DNA from: Coemansia sp. RSA 1804
Lineage: Eukaryota; Kickxellomycota; Kickxellomycetes; Kickxellales; Kickxellaceae
Direction: 5' to 3'
Assembly: GCA_027578815.1 (NCBI GenBank)
Contig: JANBTH010000866.1
Span: 1-10,468, forward strand
Length of the DNA stretch: 10,468 nt
Shown: positions 7,712-10,468 of the stretch, piece after piece
Layout: each line of letters begins with the position of its first letter
How positions within the stretch are numbered: position 1 is the stretch's first letter
The notes under the pieces: model-generated
Seen by the model: the letters and a program-made list of their open reading frames with translations, nothing else
The model's database searches: none
Told to the model about the DNA's origin: nothing
Made by a program: the position numbers and the translations under genes

Positions 7712-8827
7712 ATGTCCACATTTCTGGGGTTATAGCGTTTGGCAGAGAAATTTGTATATTTTGATTATGGAATAGAAAAGGCTTTATATTATTTTTACGA
7801 TGATAATACAGGTCCTGTTGTGGCACTCATTTTTCTTATGCGGGAAACAACTGCAAATAACGTTGCTCACATTCAAGAGATACATCCATCTCTCTGTAGA
7901 AAAAGGTTCAATGTAGTTAAGTAGCTGAACATGGCATTCCACAAACAAGGAACCATTAGACAGTCGGTTTTCCGCAACAACTTATGCTCTGGATAATCTG
8001 CAGCCACGCTGGCCAGAATTGATTCTTATATTGATATGACTAACCTTTAATTAGAACGGCTAAGGCGGGAGATTAGCGAGTCCACCAAGAATGTTTGTTG
8101 GCAAGAGAGCAACTTTATCAGACTATTTTCAGACTACCAAGACCATATGTGCTTTCGTTCTCATATCGCATTCAGGGTGCAAGCAGCAAAAGGTCTGTTT
8201 TGCCTTATTTAATCTTTTCAGGGATTCTGAGCAGTTTGTGTCAAACACATGCCAAAACGCATATGCACCCTAGGATGTTAACATAAAGCTAACCTAGTGA
8301 TTATTTTTGCAATGGTTCAGAAGTATAAACAACGGACGGAGCACAACACTAAGTTTGTGGTAGCAGAGTTTGATACGACGCTGTTCCAACATTGGTGCAC
8401 CAAGGACAGCCTAGCACGCTACATTTACAAATAATCTGGACCACAGCTAAGGTTGCTTTTGGGATCCACGTTCCATATAGCTTCAGTTAAGCTTGAGATG
8501 GACTTACTCAGGGATGGTGCAAATCTTTTTCTGCCTATCTATGACAGAGACGTGCTGGGACCGGTGCTAAAAACACAGATTAAAGTAAAGACGACATTCA
8601 ACACGAATATCATGTAGACTGCCATACGGAAGACAGACATTGAGGCACGGAACCTTTATGCCACTGCAAAAGCCTGAAACGAGTCTTCCATGACACGCCG
8701 CATACTAAATAGAGCTCTTCAAAGGCAGTAAAGCACAGGCAGACCCAGATGGAAAGTAATTCGTAGCCACGCCCAAAGAACAAAGCAATTTTTTCATAAT
8801 AGAGCACTCTTTGTAATAAACATGTAA
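7712..8827 (+). pseudogene. Decayed protein-coding gene, family not recognised
   Basis: One frame (frame 2) carries protein-like sequence for about 370 codons, interrupted by stops at 7733, 7922, 7994, 8048, 8210, 8228, 8279, 8432, 8615, 8675 and 8729 and ending at 8825. Open stretches of 62, 53, 50 and 60 codons occur between them, and the stop count is roughly half what I would expect by chance at about 40% GC (own rough estimate). The translation looks real: HIQEIHPSLCRKRFNVVK, HKQGTIRQSVFRNN, LRREISESTKNVCW, FIRLFSDYQDHM, AEFDTTLFQHWCTKD, then FLPIYDRDVLGPVL with QIKVK, and RKTDIEARNLYATAKA. The same frame persists without a shift, so decay here is mainly by nonsense mutation. The segment at 8435-8614 faintly recalls the nuclease-like domain of some fungal Crinkler-type proteins, but that is speculative. 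A functional protein from this stretch is excluded under the standard code. Confidence 0.5.
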
Positions 8828-9115
8828 GGGTTCAAGTAATGCAGTTCAAGATAATAATCCCTGCGAATATTGAAATAAAAATTAATACAAAACGGTCGGC
8901 CTAGCGCATCTTTACCAATACATGTTGCTTCTGCAAGCGTCAGATTATATTAACCAGATAAAACCTGAGCAACAAGAAACCCCAAACAATTAAACCATTT
9001 GACAGAAAAATGTCGCCATCTTGGATTTAGTTGCCGGTTTCTTATTCTGAATAGAGGGGAGATATCCAACAATTTATAAAGAGGTATTCTTTGTGACTAA
9101 TGTAAACGTATTCCA
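8828..9115. other. AT-rich stretch, possible out-of-frame remnant
   Basis: No gene is supported. Frame 3 is open from 8886 to 8990 (35 codons, containing HLYQYMLLLQASDYINQIKP) up to TAA at 8991, which could be a shifted piece of the same decayed gene. AATAAA occurs on the plus strand near 8873. Otherwise only short frames and A/T runs are seen. Confidence 0.3.
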
Positions 9116-9253
9116 ATGGAATTTAATCGAAAACTTCTGAATGTCTTGTTGAAATATACAATCCCAGATGTTGAAAAGATTCGAGAGTTGTGCAGGCCTT
9201 TCAACCGCATCATTTATACTGCTCAATTAACACAGGCTATGCGTGATATGTAG
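9116..9253 (+). pseudogene. 45-codon open frame, likely 3' remnant of decayed gene
   Basis: ATG at 9116 to TAG at 9251 encodes 45 residues beginning MEFNRKLLNVLLKY and containing VEKIRELCRPF and LTQAMRDM. It is charged and helical in character and lies in the same frame as the broken sequence at 7712-8827, which favours a C-terminal relic of that gene. A very small intact gene cannot be excluded. No similarity to a known family is recognised. Confidence 0.3.
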
Positions 9254-9254
9254 G

Positions 9255-9377
9255 CATGAGGCAACAATGCCTTTTTCCCATTAGCCGATTTGACTTAGAC
9301 AGTAACCTACTCGACGTTGCTTCCTTGGTCGGACAATATATTATTTATTACAAGATTAATGACATGAGGCAACAATG
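9255..9377. repeat. 15-bp direct repeat pair (CATGAGGCAACAATG)
   Basis: CATGAGGCAACAATG occurs at 9255-9269 and again at 9363-9377, with 93 bp between the copies. The first copy extends into a small hairpin (GGCAT...ATGCC, 9254-9272). The match is exact over 15 bases; the 93 bp between has no recognisable mobile-element content. Confidence 0.75.
9344..9349 (-). terminator. Possible polyadenylation signal for Q-rich gene
   Basis: Plus strand TTTATT reads AATAAA on the minus strand, about 210 bp beyond the stop at 9558. Orientation and AT-rich context fit, but the motif is short. Confidence 0.25.
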
Positions 9378-9557
9378 TGCCATTAAAAACAACAGTTAAA
9401 CCTCAAAATAAAATGGAAAAATGAAAGAAATGAGAAAGCCCAAAAAACGCAACAGGATTGACTAGTGAGTGAATCTCCTCTCTTGATCTTGCTATTGTAG
9501 CTTAAAATCAGTTGACTAGTAACATTCATTTGGTTGCTAATGTGTCTAAAATGTTAA

Positions 9558-9740
9558 CTAGTGCTGATACTGCTGCTGCTGCTGCTGCTGCAATAGCTGC
9601 TTCTGCCGTTGCTGCTGGCTCTGACCAAGGAATGGATTGTTCTGCCCCGTCATATGGAATGCCGGTTCTGTCAGCGCGTGTGAAATCGGTGTTCCCGTTG
9701 GTACCTGCAGATAACTACCTCCTGTCTGAGGCAGTGGTTG

Positions 9741-9782
<42 letters not shown>

Positions 9783-10466
9783 ATAGTAGGCTGCGTAATG
9801 CCTCCCATGAGGAATCATGCCCACCTGAGAATTGTCGCCAGCAGAAGCAATAGCATCCCATTGGTAATTAGGGCTCAATGACGTGTTGATGTTGCCAGCG
9901 TTGTTTTTGTTTGGAGAGTTATTGGTTGACAACGACGTTCGCTGGGGCGCCTCTGCGGCAGACGGAGAAAGCAGTGACGATGGCTGCTGCAGTTGACGCT
10001 GGATGTCTGCTGCCAACAAGCTGGCTGATCCGGGAGCAACAACAGAATGGGGAATGTTGTCTGCAGCCAGAGCACCGAGCCGTGCACTTGCATTGTTTGC
10101 ATTTGTATCTGCATTTGTGGTGCTCTGAACGGGTGGGCCGACATAGAACTGTGAAAAGTTTGTCTGCGGTGCACCACCACCTGCCGCCGCACCAATGTTC
10201 ATCTGTGCAGGCATAACATTTCCGTACCCGCTGGTATTGTACAAGAGGTTTGCAGCAGCAACGGCAGCGGCAGCAGAAGCGCCACCGCTGTTCTGCCCAT
10301 GCGACCCACCGCCAATATTGCTCGTGCCGCCGTTGCTATTTCCGCCGACCGGAAAGCCATAGATGCCATGGGGATATGTGTATTTGTCTGCCTTGCCGAG
10401 CGACCGAGGCGGCTTGTTGTAGCGGCGCTGTCTGGACTCGTATTTGCCATATCTTTTGACATCCTC
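9558..10466 (-). CDS. Gln/Asn/Ser/Gly-rich protein, C-terminal part (5' partial)
   Basis: The frame is open from the TAG stop at 9558-9560 to the right window edge; 302 residues are visible and the N-terminus lies outside. The TTG at 10244 and the ATG at 10214 are internal, because coding-like sequence continues upstream. Seen: a basic, aromatic segment at the visible start (EDVKRYGKYESRQRRYNKPP, then HGIYGFPVGG), a Gly/Asn/Ser-rich stretch and an Ala run, an Asn/Ser/Pro-rich middle, a 15-residue polyglutamine tract after HYAAYY, the motif QNNPFLGQ, and a second Q tract of seven just before the C-terminus (QYQH). This composition fits the disordered or prion-like tail of an RNA-binding protein or transcription regulator, but no domain is visible and I do not recognise the gene. 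The low-complexity protein sequence shows no in-frame stop, supporting a real gene. Confidence 0.7.
9570..9590. repeat. (CTG)7 repeat encoding polyglutamine
   Basis: Seven CTG units on the plus strand are read as seven CAG glutamine codons on the minus strand, three codons from the end of the Q-rich protein. The pure run suggests slippage-driven growth. Confidence 0.85.
9738..9782. repeat. 15-unit TTG/CTG repeat encoding polyglutamine
   Basis: Four TTG, ten CTG and one TTG unit on the plus strand encode 15 consecutive glutamines (CAA and CAG) on the minus strand. The uninterrupted block of ten CAG codons is the part likely to vary in length between strains. Confidence 0.9.
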
Positions 10467-10468
10467 GT

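Larger units (their letters stand above)
9254..9557. other. AT-rich 3' flank of the Q-rich gene with short repeats
   Basis: This 304-bp stretch lies downstream of the minus-strand Q-rich gene. It contains a 15-bp direct repeat (9255-9269 and 9363-9377), a minus-strand AATAAA at 9344-9349, and TTGACTAGT at 9458-9466 and 9512-9520 with a variant TTAACTAGT at 9554-9562 overlapping the stop codon. No gene is supported. Confidence 0.5.

Noticed and set aside
8610..8807. 65-codon minus-strand frame
   Set aside because: It begins at GTG, not ATG, and lies opposite the better-supported decayed plus-strand frame.
7712..8827. Stop-codon reassignment as an explanation for the interrupted frame
   Set aside because: All three stop codons occur inside the frame, while neighbouring genes end normally with TAG or TGA; decay is the simpler explanation.
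8820..8850. GGGTTCAAGTA resembling a tRNA B box
   Set aside because: The bases after it do not complete the B-box consensus, and no cloverleaf arms or A box can be placed at the required distance.
9512..9853. 113-codon plus-strand frame with alanine and valine runs
   Set aside because: It is created by reading the CTG/TTG repeats of the minus-strand Q-rich gene on the wrong strand.
1..10468. CRISPR array, insertion sequence or long terminal repeats
   Set aside because: No regularly spaced repeats with unique spacers, no long inverted or direct terminal repeats and no transposase or polymerase motifs were seen on either strand.

Overview
This looks like nuclear DNA of a fungus. Three long genes read as single uninterrupted frames in the standard code: a WAPL-type cohesin-release factor, the tau95/GTF3C5-type subunit of TFIIIC, and a DUF4246-family protein, a family seen mainly in fungi. 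The lack of introns over more than 5 kb of coding sequence and the divergent protein sequences would suit an intron-poor early-diverging lineage such as Kickxellomycotina, but the lineage is an inference I cannot test here. There is no sign of prokaryotic organisation: no Shine-Dalgarno-led operons, and each gene has its own AT-rich flanks.

Layout: (1) 2-3376, plus strand, WAPL-like cohesin regulator, 5' end cut by the window edge. (2) 3377-3483, short convergent 3' intergenic region with an imperfect palindrome. (3) 3484-5181, minus strand, TFIIIC tau95-like subunit; its real ATG is at 5181. (4) 5182-5493, AT-rich spacer. (5) 5494-7209, minus strand, DUF4246 protein with apparently altered oxygenase metal-site residues. 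(6) 7210-9557, about 2.3 kb without an intact gene. Its plus strand carries what looks like a decayed coding region: a frame-3 piece at 7350-7589, a long frame-2 piece at 7712-8827 broken by eleven internal stops, and a 45-codon frame-2 piece at 9116-9253. The 3' part of this gap has a 15-bp direct repeat. (7) 9558-10466, minus strand, C-terminal part of a Gln/Asn/Ser/Gly-rich protein whose 5' end lies beyond the right edge.

The genes do not form a pathway. WAPL (cohesin unloading) and TFIIIC (tRNA-gene recognition, chromatin architecture) both act on chromosome organisation and sit tail to tail, but this may be chance. The most unusual items are the two TYGR motifs in WAPL (candidate PDS5-binding sites), the altered metal-site motif of the DUF4246 protein, and the decayed gene of unrecognised family in the 2.3-kb gap. 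I do not see a convincing new multi-gene system, CRISPR array, tRNA, rRNA or recognisable transposon.
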